Shown here in pieces: positions 8,837 through 16,897 of a stretch of 37,613 nucleotides of DNA. The notes under the pieces are model-generated. The model saw only the letters and a program-made list of their open reading frames with translations, had not been told where the DNA came from and did not search any database. The first letter of the stretch is position 1, and each line of letters starts with the position of its first letter. The stretch comes from Nitrospirota bacterium (GTDB lineage Bacteria; Nitrospirota; Thermodesulfovibrionia; Thermodesulfovibrionales; SM23-35), in assembly GCA_013388435.1 (NCBI GenBank), contig JACAFE010000026.1:1-37613 (forward strand), written 5' to 3'. A program made the position numbers and the translations under genes.

Positions 8837-10267
8837 ATGTCAGCATCAATTATTTTTTTTATTTCTGGACTTATAATTGGAACTGTTATTGCATGGTTAA
8901 TAGTATATGCAAGGCAGCAGAAGATCCACAGTTTAAAGATTTCAGAACTTCAAGCTCAGCATTCACAAAAGGTCTCTGAAATCGAAAAAGAATTAAGCGC
9001 TTCCATAGCACGACTTGAAGAATTAAGACAGCACCTGAACCAAAAAGATGCTGATATTACAAAACTACGCGAAGAATTAAATTATGAAAAGCAAAATAAA
9101 ATTGAAGCTCTGACAAAGCTTGATATAGCCCAAAAAAGCTTTGAAGAACAAAAAGCAATGATTGACATGCTGAAAACCGAGATGATCGACACATTTAATG
9201 CTCTTTCTTCTGCAGCTCTGAAAAGTAGCAGTGAGGATTTCCTAAGACTCGCATCAGAACATCTTGGGAAAATAGTGGCAGAGACAAAAGGCAAGCTCGG
9301 TGAGCATCAGGCAGCATTAGACAATGTTATCAAACCATTGCATCAGGCGTTGCAGCGTTACGAAGAAAATTTAAGATCAATTGAAGAAAACAGGCACAAA
9401 GCATACGGAAGTCTTACCGAACAGATAAGATCCCTTGCATCAACCAACGAGAGTCTCCAAAGGGAAACAAGCAATCTTGTTTCAGCCCTTAGAAAACCAC
9501 AGATTAGAGGAAGATGGGGCGAGATGCAATTAAGAAGGGTTGCTGAACTTTCCGGAATGACAAAGCATTGCGATTTTACTGAGCAAGTTACGGTTGATAC
9601 TGAAAAAGGGAAAATAAGACCTGATATGATTGTTCATTTGCCGATGGAAAGAGAAATTGTTGTTGATGCAAAAGTGCCCCTCGATGCATATCTTGAAGCA
9701 ATTTCTGCCTCGAATGACGAAGAACGAAAAACAAAAATGGAAAAACACGCCCAACAGGTGCGTTCCCATATGAATAAACTTGCTTCAAAAGAATACTGGA
9801 GTCAGTTCAGTCATTCTCCGGAATTTGTTATATTGTTTATTCCGGGAGAATCCTTTCTCAGTTCTGCTATTGATATTGACTCTACCCTGATTGAGGATGG
9901 GATACAGAAAGGAATTATTATTGCAACTCCGACCACTTTTATTGCATTATTAAGAGCAATAGCTTATGGCTGGAGACAGGAACAATTGACAAAAAATGCA
10001 CAGGAAATAAGTGAGTTAGGAAAACAGCTATACGAGAGAATTAATGTTATTGTTCAGCATTTTGAAAATATAGGAACAAATCTTGAGAAATCTGTCTCAG
10101 CTTATAACAAAGCGGTTGGTTCGTTTGAGACAAGGATATTGCCAACAGTAAGACGATTCAAAGAACTCGGAATTTCAACCGGTTCTGACATATCTGTCCT
10201 TGAACAAATAGACCGTAACCCAAAAAAATTGTATATACTTGAAGATGAACAAAACAAAGTTTCATAA
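8837..10267 (+). CDS. rmuC: DNA recombination protein RmuC homolog
   Basis: This 476-aa protein matches RmuC, a membrane-anchored nuclease-like protein that limits recombination at inverted repeats. Residues 4-24 form one N-terminal membrane helix, followed by a long coiled coil (about 25-130) and the RmuC domain. The hallmark GRWGEMQLRRVAELSGM is near residue 225, and IVVDAKVPLDAYLEA, within the PD-(D/E)XK-like core, follows. AAAGGTAAAAAG precedes the ATG as a modest ribosome-binding site. A protein implicated in restraining inverted-repeat recombination is interesting here because the surrounding intergenic DNA is full of inverted repeats, but no link is shown. Confidence 0.93.
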   Translation: MSASIIFFISGLIIGTVIAWLIVYARQQKIHSLKISELQAQHSQKVSEIEKELSASIARLEELRQHLNQKDADITKLREELNYEKQNKIEALTKLDIAQKSFEEQKAMIDMLKTEMIDTFNALSSAALKSSSEDFLRLASEHLGKIVAETKGKLGEHQAALDNVIKPLHQALQRYEENLRSIEENRHKAYGSLTEQIRSLASTNESLQRETSNLVSALRKPQIRGRWGEMQLRRVAELSGMTKHCDFTEQVTVDTEKGKIRPDMIVHLPMEREIVVDAKVPLDAYLEAISASNDEERKTKMEKHAQQVRSHMNKLASKEYWSQFSHSPEFVILFIPGESFLSSAIDIDSTLIEDGIQKGIIIATPTTFIALLRAIAYGWRQEQLTKNAQEISELGKQLYERINVIVQHFENIGTNLEKSVSAYNKAVGSFETRILPTVRRFKELGISTGSDISVLEQIDRNPKKLYILEDEQNKVS

Positions 10268-10297
10268 TAAAGAACTTTTTTAAAGGAGGGGTTGAAG

Positions 10298-10576
10298 ATG
10301 TCAGAGAAATTGAGCCATGAAGAATTTATAAGGAAAGCAATTATTAGTTTAAGGAAGGAAGGGTTTAAAGGCATTCATTCTGTTTATTCAGGATTTAATA
10401 ATGCATTTAAAAAATATTTTGAGGGTGAAAATCCTGTTGAAGTAACAAACAAGCTCGCTGCAGAAGGCAAGATAGTTATAAGACCAGTCAAAGGCGGGGT
10501 CATGCTTTATCTTCCTGAAGATGCTCCTGCATCAAGAGATTCTGCTGATGAAGCATTAAAGAAAATGGGGTTATAA
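10298..10576 (+). CDS. small uncharacterised protein, possibly winged-helix-like
   Basis: The track starts this ORF at a TTG (10292), but that codon sits directly against GGAGGGG. The ATG six bases later, at 10298, is at normal spacing and is chosen, giving 92 aa. I do not recognise a named family. The N-terminal half is helical and basic (EEFIRKAIISLRKEGFKG). The second half ends with EGKIVIRPVKGGVMLYLPE, a pattern of two strands like the wing of a winged-helix fold. It lies between rmuC and uvrA in the same direction, so a DNA-associated role is conceivable but unproven. Confidence 0.7.
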   Translation: MSEKLSHEEFIRKAIISLRKEGFKGIHSVYSGFNNAFKKYFEGENPVEVTNKLAAEGKIVIRPVKGGVMLYLPEDAPASRDSADEALKKMGL

Positions 10577-10596
10577 TCCTATTTAGATAGTTTTTA

Positions 10597-13389
10597 ATGT
10601 CTTTCAAAGAACTTGTCATTGAAGGCGCAAGGCAGAACAATTTAAAAAATATTAGTCTTACTCTGCCTCACAATAAAGTTATTGCTGTTACCGGTGTTTC
10701 CGGTTCAGGAAAATCTTCACTGGCTTTTGACACAATTTTTGCCGAAGGACAATGGAGATTTATAGAGTCCCTTTCTACATATGCAAGACTTTTTCTTGAA
10801 AAGATCGACAGACCCGATGTTGATGCAATACACAATATTCGTCCTGCTATAGCGCTTGAACAGAAAAATCCTGTAAAAGGTTCACGTTCTACAGTTGGAA
10901 CACTAACCGAACTTTATGATCTTTTCAGGCTTTTATATTCAAAAATAGCCCATCCATTCTGCCCTAATTGTTCAAAAGAAATTCGCATATGGGATACATC
11001 GCAGATATTCATGGAGTTAATTGAAAAATACACAGATAAAAAAGCAATTATAGTTTTTGAAGCTCCTGCTGATTTTAATGAGTTATTAAAAAATGGTTTT
11101 CACAGAATCTGGCTGAATAATGAAATTATTGACATTGAAGATTTAGAAACCTTAATAAATCGAATATCTGTAGATGAAATTAAAGATAAATTGAATATTG
11201 TCGTTGATCGTCTGCTGATTAAAGATGAACCCAGATTGTCTGATTCTATAGAACTTGCATGGAATCATGGGAAAGGTAAAATCAAGATAATTATTATGGA
11301 CGAGACAGTAAAAGTACTAACCTTTTCCTCAAAAAATTCCTGTGACGAATGTAACATTGAACTGCCATTACCCAATCCTTTATTGTTTTCCTTTAATCAT
11401 CCACTTGGCGCATGCCCAAAATGTAATGGATTCGGAAACTTACTACATTATGATGAGACCCTCATTATACCGAATAAAAGTCTTTCTCTGTCTGATGGTG
11501 CAATTGACCCGTGGAATAAACCTGCATACAGATGGTGGAAACAACAGCTTATTAAAAATGCAGAGAAAGCTGGATTAAGTACTTCAAAACCCTATTCGGA
11601 ATTTTTAGATAGCGAAAAAGAGATTCTTTTTAATGGCACTGCTGATTTTTATGGTATAAACGATTTTTTTCAGAAGCTTGAAACAAAAAAATACAAACTT
11701 CATATACGGGTATTTCTCAGTAGATACAGAAGCCCCGCTATATGCCCTTTATGTAAAGGGAAAAAACTAAAAAAAGAGGCTCTTTCATATAAAGTTTCAG
11801 GACTGGATATTGGCGAATTATGTTCAATGCCGGTAATTGAGATAGCACACTACTTTGAACAACTTGATATATCTCCTTTTCAGAGAGATACTGCCAGAGA
11901 AATACTCAGGCAGATAAAATTAAAGCTCGATTTTCTTAAACGTGTCGGTCTCGATTATCTAAGTCTGAATCGGGATGCCCGCACTTTGTCAGGTGGAGAA
12001 TATCAGAGGATAAATCTCTCAAATCAAATAGCTTCATTCTTAACAGGAACTCTATATGTTCTTGATGAACCAACTGTAGGGTTGCATGCACGCGATACTC
12101 AAATAATAGCAGGCATAATGTCTGAACTTTCTAAACTTGGCAATACTATTATTGTTGTTGAACATGATAAGAATATAATAAATTCCGCAGACGTAATTGT
12201 AGAACTTGGTCCGGGCGGAGGGTATAAAGGAGGAGAAGTTATTTTTTCAGGAAACAGGGAAGAATTTCTTTTTTCAGATACTCCCACTTCAAGATATATA
12301 AAAGGAATTGAATACATTTTCCCTCCTTCAAAGAAAAAAAGTTTTACTGTTAAATCTCCCATACAAAACAAGATAGTGCTTATAGGAGCAAAGGGGAACA
12401 ATCTCAAAGACATTAATCTGAGTATTCCTTTACAGACATTTACAACTATAACAGGGGTCTCGGGTTCAGGTAAAAGCTCTCTTATAGTAGAGACCTTATA
12501 TAGAGCATTGGCTCGAGAGTTCAAGCAAAGTGTTGAGATGCCGCTTGCTTTTGATAAACTTATTGCGCCTAAAACATTAAAATCTGTGAAACTTATTTCT
12601 CAATCTCCGATTGGGAAAAGCCCCCGCTCAAATCCTGTTACTTATTTAAAGATATTTGATTTAATAAGAAATCTATTTGCTTCTCAACCCGAAGCAAGAA
12701 CTCAAAGATACAGTCCCGGATATTTTTCCTTTAATGTTTCAGGAGGAAGGTGTGAAACCTGTAAAGGAGCGGGGTATCAAAAAATGGAAATGTATTTCTT
12801 TGAGGATTTATATATAAAGTGCGAGACATGTAATGGAAAAAGATATAAGCCCGAGGCTTTGAAAGTTTATTATAGAGGCAAAAATATTGACGATGTTTTA
12901 AGAATGACTGTTGATGAAGCTGTAGAATTGTTTCGAGATGAAAGAAAAATTGTTAATAAATTATCTTTAATGCAGGATATAGGTCTGGGTTATCTGATAC
13001 TCGGTCAACCTGCTACAACTCTTTCAGGCGGTGAAGCACAGAGATTAAAAATATGCGCTGAGTTTGCCGAAAATTCAAGACATACAGGAGATGTTCTTTA
13101 CATTCTTGATGAACCAACCATAGGATTACATTTCAAGGATATAAAAGCTTTGCTTAACATTCTTCAGAGACTTGTTGACTCAGGCAATACAGTCATAATC
13201 ATCGAACATAACCTTGATGTTATTAATTATTCTGACTGGATAATTGACCTCGGCCCTGAGGGAGGGGAAAAGGGAGGCAAAATTATATTTGAAGGCACTC
13301 CTGATGAGATAATAAACTGTCAGGAATCATACACAGGAAAATATCTCAGAGAGCATCTTTACACTCAGCAAGCAAGTCATAATATTTAA
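10597..13389 (+). CDS. uvrA: UvrA-family excinuclease ABC subunit A
   Basis: The 930-aa protein has the full UvrA plan. The first ATPase half has Walker A GVSGSGKSS at about 33-41 and then a UvrB-interaction region. The first zinc module is CDEC...CPKC, followed by the insertion domain and signature LSGGEYQRI. The second half has Walker A GVSGSGKSS, zinc module CETC...CETC, signature LSGGEAQRL and DEPTIGLH. It recognises DNA damage and loads UvrB in nucleotide excision repair. It is somewhat divergent: the usual EGQRRYVESLSAYARQF segment reads EGQWRFIESLSTYARLF. A normal house UvrA or a second UvrA paralogue are both possible. No clear SD precedes the ATG. Its last 44 bases overlap the 3' end of rimO. 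Confidence 0.9.
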   Translation: MSFKELVIEGARQNNLKNISLTLPHNKVIAVTGVSGSGKSSLAFDTIFAEGQWRFIESLSTYARLFLEKIDRPDVDAIHNIRPAIALEQKNPVKGSRSTVGTLTELYDLFRLLYSKIAHPFCPNCSKEIRIWDTSQIFMELIEKYTDKKAIIVFEAPADFNELLKNGFHRIWLNNEIIDIEDLETLINRISVDEIKDKLNIVVDRLLIKDEPRLSDSIELAWNHGKGKIKIIIMDETVKVLTFSSKNSCDECNIELPLPNPLLFSFNHPLGACPKCNGFGNLLHYDETLIIPNKSLSLSDGAIDPWNKPAYRWWKQQLIKNAEKAGLSTSKPYSEFLDSEKEILFNGTADFYGINDFFQKLETKKYKLHIRVFLSRYRSPAICPLCKGKKLKKEALSYKVSGLDIGELCSMPVIEIAHYFEQLDISPFQRDTAREILRQIKLKLDFLKRVGLDYLSLNRDARTLSGGEYQRINLSNQIASFLTGTLYVLDEPTVGLHARDTQIIAGIMSELSKLGNTIIVVEHDKNIINSADVIVELGPGGGYKGGEVIFSGNREEFLFSDTPTSRYIKGIEYIFPPSKKKSFTVKSPIQNKIVLIGAKGNNLKDINLSIPLQTFTTITGVSGSGKSSLIVETLYRALAREFKQSVEMPLAFDKLIAPKTLKSVKLISQSPIGKSPRSNPVTYLKIFDLIRNLFASQPEARTQRYSPGYFSFNVSGGRCETCKGAGYQKMEMYFFEDLYIKCETCNGKRYKPEALKVYYRGKNIDDVLRMTVDEAVELFRDERKIVNKLSLMQDIGLGYLILGQPATTLSGGEAQRLKICAEFAENSRHTGDVLYILDEPTIGLHFKDIKALLNILQRLVDSGNTVIIIEHNLDVINYSDWIIDLGPEGGEKGGKIIFEGTPDEIINCQESYTGKYLREHLYTQQASHNI

Positions 13390-14650
13390 AATTCTTTATT
13401 AATACATTCACCAAATTACCCTTATTTTTCTGATAACCTGTTACAAATACCGAACCATCAACTTCAGGTGCTTGTGAGTATATTCTGCCACTCCATACCG
13501 CGCCATATTCATCAACAGGCATCTCAATAAGACAAGGAAATTCTCTACCTATCAAAGCCTTATTTTTGTCCTTTGCAATTTCCTGCTGTATCTGCATTAA
13601 TGTCCTTTTCCTTCTTCGCTTGATACTGCATTGAATGCGTTCTTTTATAGAAAATGCCGATGTCCCTTCTTCTTCGGAATATTCAAATACACCGAGATGG
13701 TCAAACTTTACCTGTTTTACGAAATCAGCAAGCTCTTCGAACTCTTCTTCTCTTTCTGACGGGAAACCGACTATAAAAGTTGAACGTATCACAATATCGG
13801 GTATCTTTTCTCTGAGCATATGAATTTTCTCCAGTAATAATTTCTTTGAATATCTTCTGTTCATTAACCTTAAAATCCTGTTGTTAACATGCTGAACAGG
13901 AATATCAAGATAATTTAATATCCTTTGGTCGGATTTTATTAAGTTGATAATCCGGGGAGTTATACCTGATGGATAAAGATATAGTAATCGCAGCCAGAAA
14001 TCCTTTTTGATTTTAAGAATTGACTCGAGCAACATGTCAAGAGAGGGTTTCCGGTATAAATCTTTACCGTACGATGTTAAATCCTGGGCTATTAAATTTA
14101 TTTCATAAACATTATTATCAAGGGCTTTTTTAATATCTTTAAGTATTTCATCAACTGGAATGCTCTTTAATGGTCCTCTAATCAGCGGAATTGTGCAATA
14201 TGAACAACGATTATTGCATCCATCTGCTACTTTGATATAAGTGTATGAAGGAGGTGTAAAGCATATTCTTTTTATTGAAGCATCCGTACATTGCACCTTT
14301 ATGGGTGAAAAGCTTTTTCTTATTTTTTCCGCAAGCTTTTTATATGGAAGCACAGGAAGAAAAAGCTCCACTTCAGGAATTAAGTCCCTAAGCTCTTTTT
14401 GATACCTTTGCACAAGACAGCCAAAGACTATAACCCTGGAATCCTTTGGTTTTTCCTGAATTACCGAAAGTATAGTATCAATAGATTCCTGTTTTGCATT
14501 CTTGATAAATCCGCATGTATTTATCAAAATAAGGTTTGATTCTTCAATTCTATCGGTAATTATGTATCCATATTTTGAAAGTATTTTTGATATTTTCTCG
14601 CTGTCAACAAGATTCTTTGCACATCCAAGACTTATAAAATAATACTTCAT
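13346..14650 (-). CDS. rimO: ribosomal protein uS12 methylthiotransferase RimO
   Basis: RimO is a radical-SAM enzyme that methylthiolates an aspartate of ribosomal protein S12. The N terminus MKYYFISLGCAKNLVDSE is diagnostic. The three N-terminal cluster cysteines (SLGC, NTCGF, FGCLV), the radical-SAM CNNRCSYC motif and a C-terminal TRAM-like domain are all present. The track ORF begins ten codons earlier at a TTG, but that extension is encoded by the repeat island, so the ATG at 14650 is preferred (434 aa, usual length). The 5' leader is built of repeat sequence and has no obvious SD. The gene converges on uvrA and overlaps it by 44 bp. Confidence 0.92.
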   Translation of the reverse strand: MKYYFISLGCAKNLVDSEKISKILSKYGYIITDRIEESNLILINTCGFIKNAKQESIDTILSVIQEKPKDSRVIVFGCLVQRYQKELRDLIPEVELFLPVLPYKKLAEKIRKSFSPIKVQCTDASIKRICFTPPSYTYIKVADGCNNRCSYCTIPLIRGPLKSIPVDEILKDIKKALDNNVYEINLIAQDLTSYGKDLYRKPSLDMLLESILKIKKDFWLRLLYLYPSGITPRIINLIKSDQRILNYLDIPVQHVNNRILRLMNRRYSKKLLLEKIHMLREKIPDIVIRSTFIVGFPSEREEEFEELADFVKQVKFDHLGVFEYSEEEGTSAFSIKERIQCSIKRRRKRTLMQIQQEIAKDKNKALIGREFPCLIEMPVDEYGAVWSGRIYSQAPEVDGSVFVTGYQKNKGNLVNVLIKNFKYYDLLAECKDAL

Positions 14651-14691
14651 TCTATTAGCATAACATAGAGCGAAGAGCAAAAAAGGCTGAA

Positions 14692-14815
14692 GGCGATAGC
14701 GTTTATAGCGTTCATTGCGTTCATAGCGTTTATAGCGTTTATTGCGTTTATTGCGTTTATTGCGTTATAGCGTTTATTGCGTTATAGCGTTATAGCGTTT
14801 ATTGCGTTGTAGCGT
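14692..14815 (-). repeat. 8/9-nt CGC-WAY-(R)AA array 1 (14 cores)
   Basis: On the minus strand this is a head-to-tail array of CGC cores spaced 9,9,9,9,9,9,9,8,9,8,8,9,8 nt. Each unit reads CGC + A/T + A + T/C + AA or RAA. It lies in the 390-bp gap between rimO and the ABC operon and is flanked on both sides by variants of a CGCTCTATG segment. It is not an open reading frame and units are not identical, so it is not a simple microsatellite. Confidence 0.85.
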
Positions 14816-14841
14816 TTATCAAATAGCATAGAGCGAATAGC

Positions 14842-14866
14842 AAAAAAAGGCTGAAGCCTTCAGCCT
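14842..14866 (-). terminator. intrinsic terminator-like hairpin after the ABC operon
   Basis: Read on the minus strand, AGGCTGAA-GGC-TTCAGCCT forms an 8-bp stem with a 3-nt loop and is followed by seven T residues. It lies about 170 bp downstream of the last permease gene of the minus-strand ABC operon and before rimO, so it could end that transcript. The hairpin is built from heptad-repeat sequence. Confidence 0.55.
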
Positions 14867-14886
14867 TCAGCCTAACGCCTTCAGCC
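14859..14886 (-). repeat. heptad array (TTCAGCC-type, 4 units)
   Basis: On the plus strand four consecutive 7-mers read TTCAGCC, TTCAGCC, TAACGCC, TTCAGCC. The same series with one base change lies at 23141-23168 in inverse orientation. Part of it forms the adjacent terminator-like stem. Confidence 0.7.
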
Positions 14887-14926
14887 TATGATAGTTTATT
14901 TTGATTCATAAATTGAATTATTGCCA
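14882..14926 (-). repeat. half copy of the inverted-repeat element (single TIR)
   Basis: On the minus strand this begins TGGCAATAATTCAATTTATG and continues into AAACTATCATAGGC. It matches the left arm of the complete elements at 37039 and 37448 and is near-identical to 23101-23145. No right arm is present nearby. Confidence 0.7.
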
Positions 14927-15037
14927 GTAAACAACCTCTCTATTCTATTTAATAAAGTAGGAATCAAAAGGGGGATGAGGGCTGAAGAATAAGACAAACA
15001 ATAAACAATTACGGTTAATTCGATTGAATTTTTCTGA

Positions 15038-15898
15038 TTAACCCTGTTCAGCTTCCCAGAGTCTTGGATCAAAAGCATCTCTTATTCCTTCGCCTAATAA
15101 ATTATACCCGAGAACTGTTAAAAGAATAGCGAACCCCGGGAAAACAGAGAGCCACCATGCAATTTCTATGTTGTCTTTGCCAAGTGTAAGAATATTTCCC
15201 CATGTTGGTGTCGGAGGCTGAACTCCAAGTCCGAGAAAACTTAGACCTGATTCAAGGAGCACAGCACCTGCTATTCCAAGAACCGCTGAAACAAAAACAG
15301 GTGCAAGACTGTTGATTAGAATATGCTTAAAAATAATTCTTTTATCACTAACTCCTATAGCTTTTGCAGCAAGCACAAATTCCCGCTCCTTTAAAGATAG
15401 GAATTCAGCCCTTACAAGTCTTGCAACACCCATCCACGAAGTAAGTCCTATAACAACCATTATGTTCCAGATGCCTGGGCCTATAAAAGCAATTACAGCA
15501 AGAATCAGAAAAAAGGTTGGTATTGTTAGCATTATATCGATGAATCTCATAATTATTCTGTCAGTCCATCCACCATAATAGCCTGCTATAGAACCAAAGA
15601 AAATTCCAATAATTGTTGATATTCCAACCGCGACAAAGCCGACCAGCAAAGAGGTGCGCGCGCCATAAAGCATTCTGCTGAAAACATCCCTTCCGAGGTC
15701 ATCAGTGCCAAAAGGGTGTTTGAAAGAAGGTGGCTCAAGTATATGATTTCTATCAATATCATTCTGATTATATGGGGAAAACAAAGGAGCAAACATGGCA
15801 ATAATAAAAAGCAAAAAAACAATAATTGCGCCTATTACAGCAATTTTATTTCTCTTGAATCTTTTCCAGAAAATATTTCTTAATAAAGAAGTCTTCAT
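15038..15898 (-). CDS. ABC transporter permease, DppC/OppC/NikC type
   Basis: The 286-aa inner-membrane permease belongs to the peptide/nickel (PepT) importer family. It has the typical N-terminal cytoplasmic start and first helix (RFKRNKIAVIGAIIVFLL), then the family segment HPFGTDDLGRDVFSRMLYGA. The EAA-type loop that contacts the ATPase (REFVLAAKAIGVSDKRIIFKHI) lies near residues 185-205. The gene follows the DppB-like permease with a 3-bp gap and is the last gene of the operon. Substrate could be peptides, nickel or other small solutes. Confidence 0.9.
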   Translation of the reverse strand: MKTSLLRNIFWKRFKRNKIAVIGAIIVFLLFIIAMFAPLFSPYNQNDIDRNHILEPPSFKHPFGTDDLGRDVFSRMLYGARTSLLVGFVAVGISTIIGIFFGSIAGYYGGWTDRIIMRFIDIMLTIPTFFLILAVIAFIGPGIWNIMVVIGLTSWMGVARLVRAEFLSLKEREFVLAAKAIGVSDKRIIFKHILINSLAPVFVSAVLGIAGAVLLESGLSFLGLGVQPPTPTWGNILTLGKDNIEIAWWLSVFPGFAILLTVLGYNLLGEGIRDAFDPRLWEAEQG

Positions 15899-15901
15899 AG
15901 T

Positions 15902-16897
15902 TTAATGTCTGATTCTCGGGTCAGCGAGCATATAACCTATATCTGCAAGAAGGTTCCCGAGAAGTGTCAGGAACCCTACTATAATTACTATTCCCATAAT
16001 AACAGGATAATCACGGGTCATAACACTCATAAAAAGCAACTGACCCATGCCGGGAATACCAAATATGCTTTCCATTATTACACTACCTCCGATAAGTCCG
16101 GGGACTGAAAGTCCAATAAGTGTAATTAAAGGCAGAAGCGCGTTTCTCAGAGCATGCCTGTAAATTACAATCCTCTCAGGAAGTCCTTTTGCTCTTGCAA
16201 CTTTTATGTAATCCTGTCTTATCACTTCAAGCATACTGCTTCTCATATACCTTGAATCTCCGGCAAGGCCACCAAATGCATAGACAAATACAGGTAATAT
16301 AAGATGATTTATCCTGTCAATTATTTTGCCTGCGAGGGATAAAGAATCATAATTCATTGATTTCAACCCCGAGATTGGAAGCCATCCGAGATATACTCCA
16401 AAAAACATCATAAGAAGAAGAGCCAGCCAGAAAGATGGCGTAGCAAAGCCAATAAATACAGAAGTAGTTGTAATCCTGTCATAAAGAGTATTCTGGTGTG
16501 TGGCAGATGTAATACCTAAAGGGATTGCTATTACTAAAATTACAAACATTGTTATAACATTCAACATGAATGTTATAAATAATCTTCTTTCAGTCAAGGG
16601 TTGTTTTTTATCCCATATTTTATCAATAACAGGCCTTCTGTCAGAGGAGAAAGATTCTCCAAAATCAAACTTCACTATTTTGTTAAGCCATAAAACATAT
16701 TGGACGATAACGGGTTTATCAAGATTGTACATTTTTTCGAGTCTTTCTCTGGCTTCGGGTGTTATTTTTGGATTGAAATCTGCAAGGACATCAGTTGGTT
16801 TTCCCGGGGCAAGATGCAGTATCATAAAAGAAATCAGTGTAATACCGAACAGAGTGGGTATCATTTCAAAGATCCTTTTAAAAAGGTAGTTAATCAT
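15902..16897 (-). CDS. ABC transporter permease, DppB/OppB/NikB type
   Basis: The 331-aa permease partners the DppC-type protein. Recognisable parts are the N-terminal LFKRIFEMIPTLFGITLISF helix, the periplasmic region after PGKPTD, and the coupling loop RQDYIKVARAKGLPERIVIY with the following NALLPLITLIGLS. Its start codon directly follows the stop of the solute-binding gene, so the three genes are one tightly packed operon. Confidence 0.9.
   Translation of the reverse strand: MINYLFKRIFEMIPTLFGITLISFMILHLAPGKPTDVLADFNPKITPEARERLEKMYNLDKPVIVQYVLWLNKIVKFDFGESFSSDRRPVIDKIWDKKQPLTERRLFITFMLNVITMFVILVIAIPLGITSATHQNTLYDRITTTSVFIGFATPSFWLALLLMMFFGVYLGWLPISGLKSMNYDSLSLAGKIIDRINHLILPVFVYAFGGLAGDSRYMRSSMLEVIRQDYIKVARAKGLPERIVIYRHALRNALLPLITLIGLSVPGLIGGSVIMESIFGIPGMGQLLFMSVMTRDYPVIMGIVIIVGFLTLLGNLLADIGYMLADPRIRH

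Noticed and set aside
14651-14680. N-terminal extension of RimO (MLFALCYANR)
   Set aside because: These codons are repeat sequence (GCTCTTCGCTCTATG), and the conserved RimO N terminus starts at the following ATG.
14896-15078. 60-aa minus-strand ORF at the end of the ABC operon
   Set aside because: It runs through the half inverted-repeat element and out of frame into the permease gene, with no start signal or recognisable domain.
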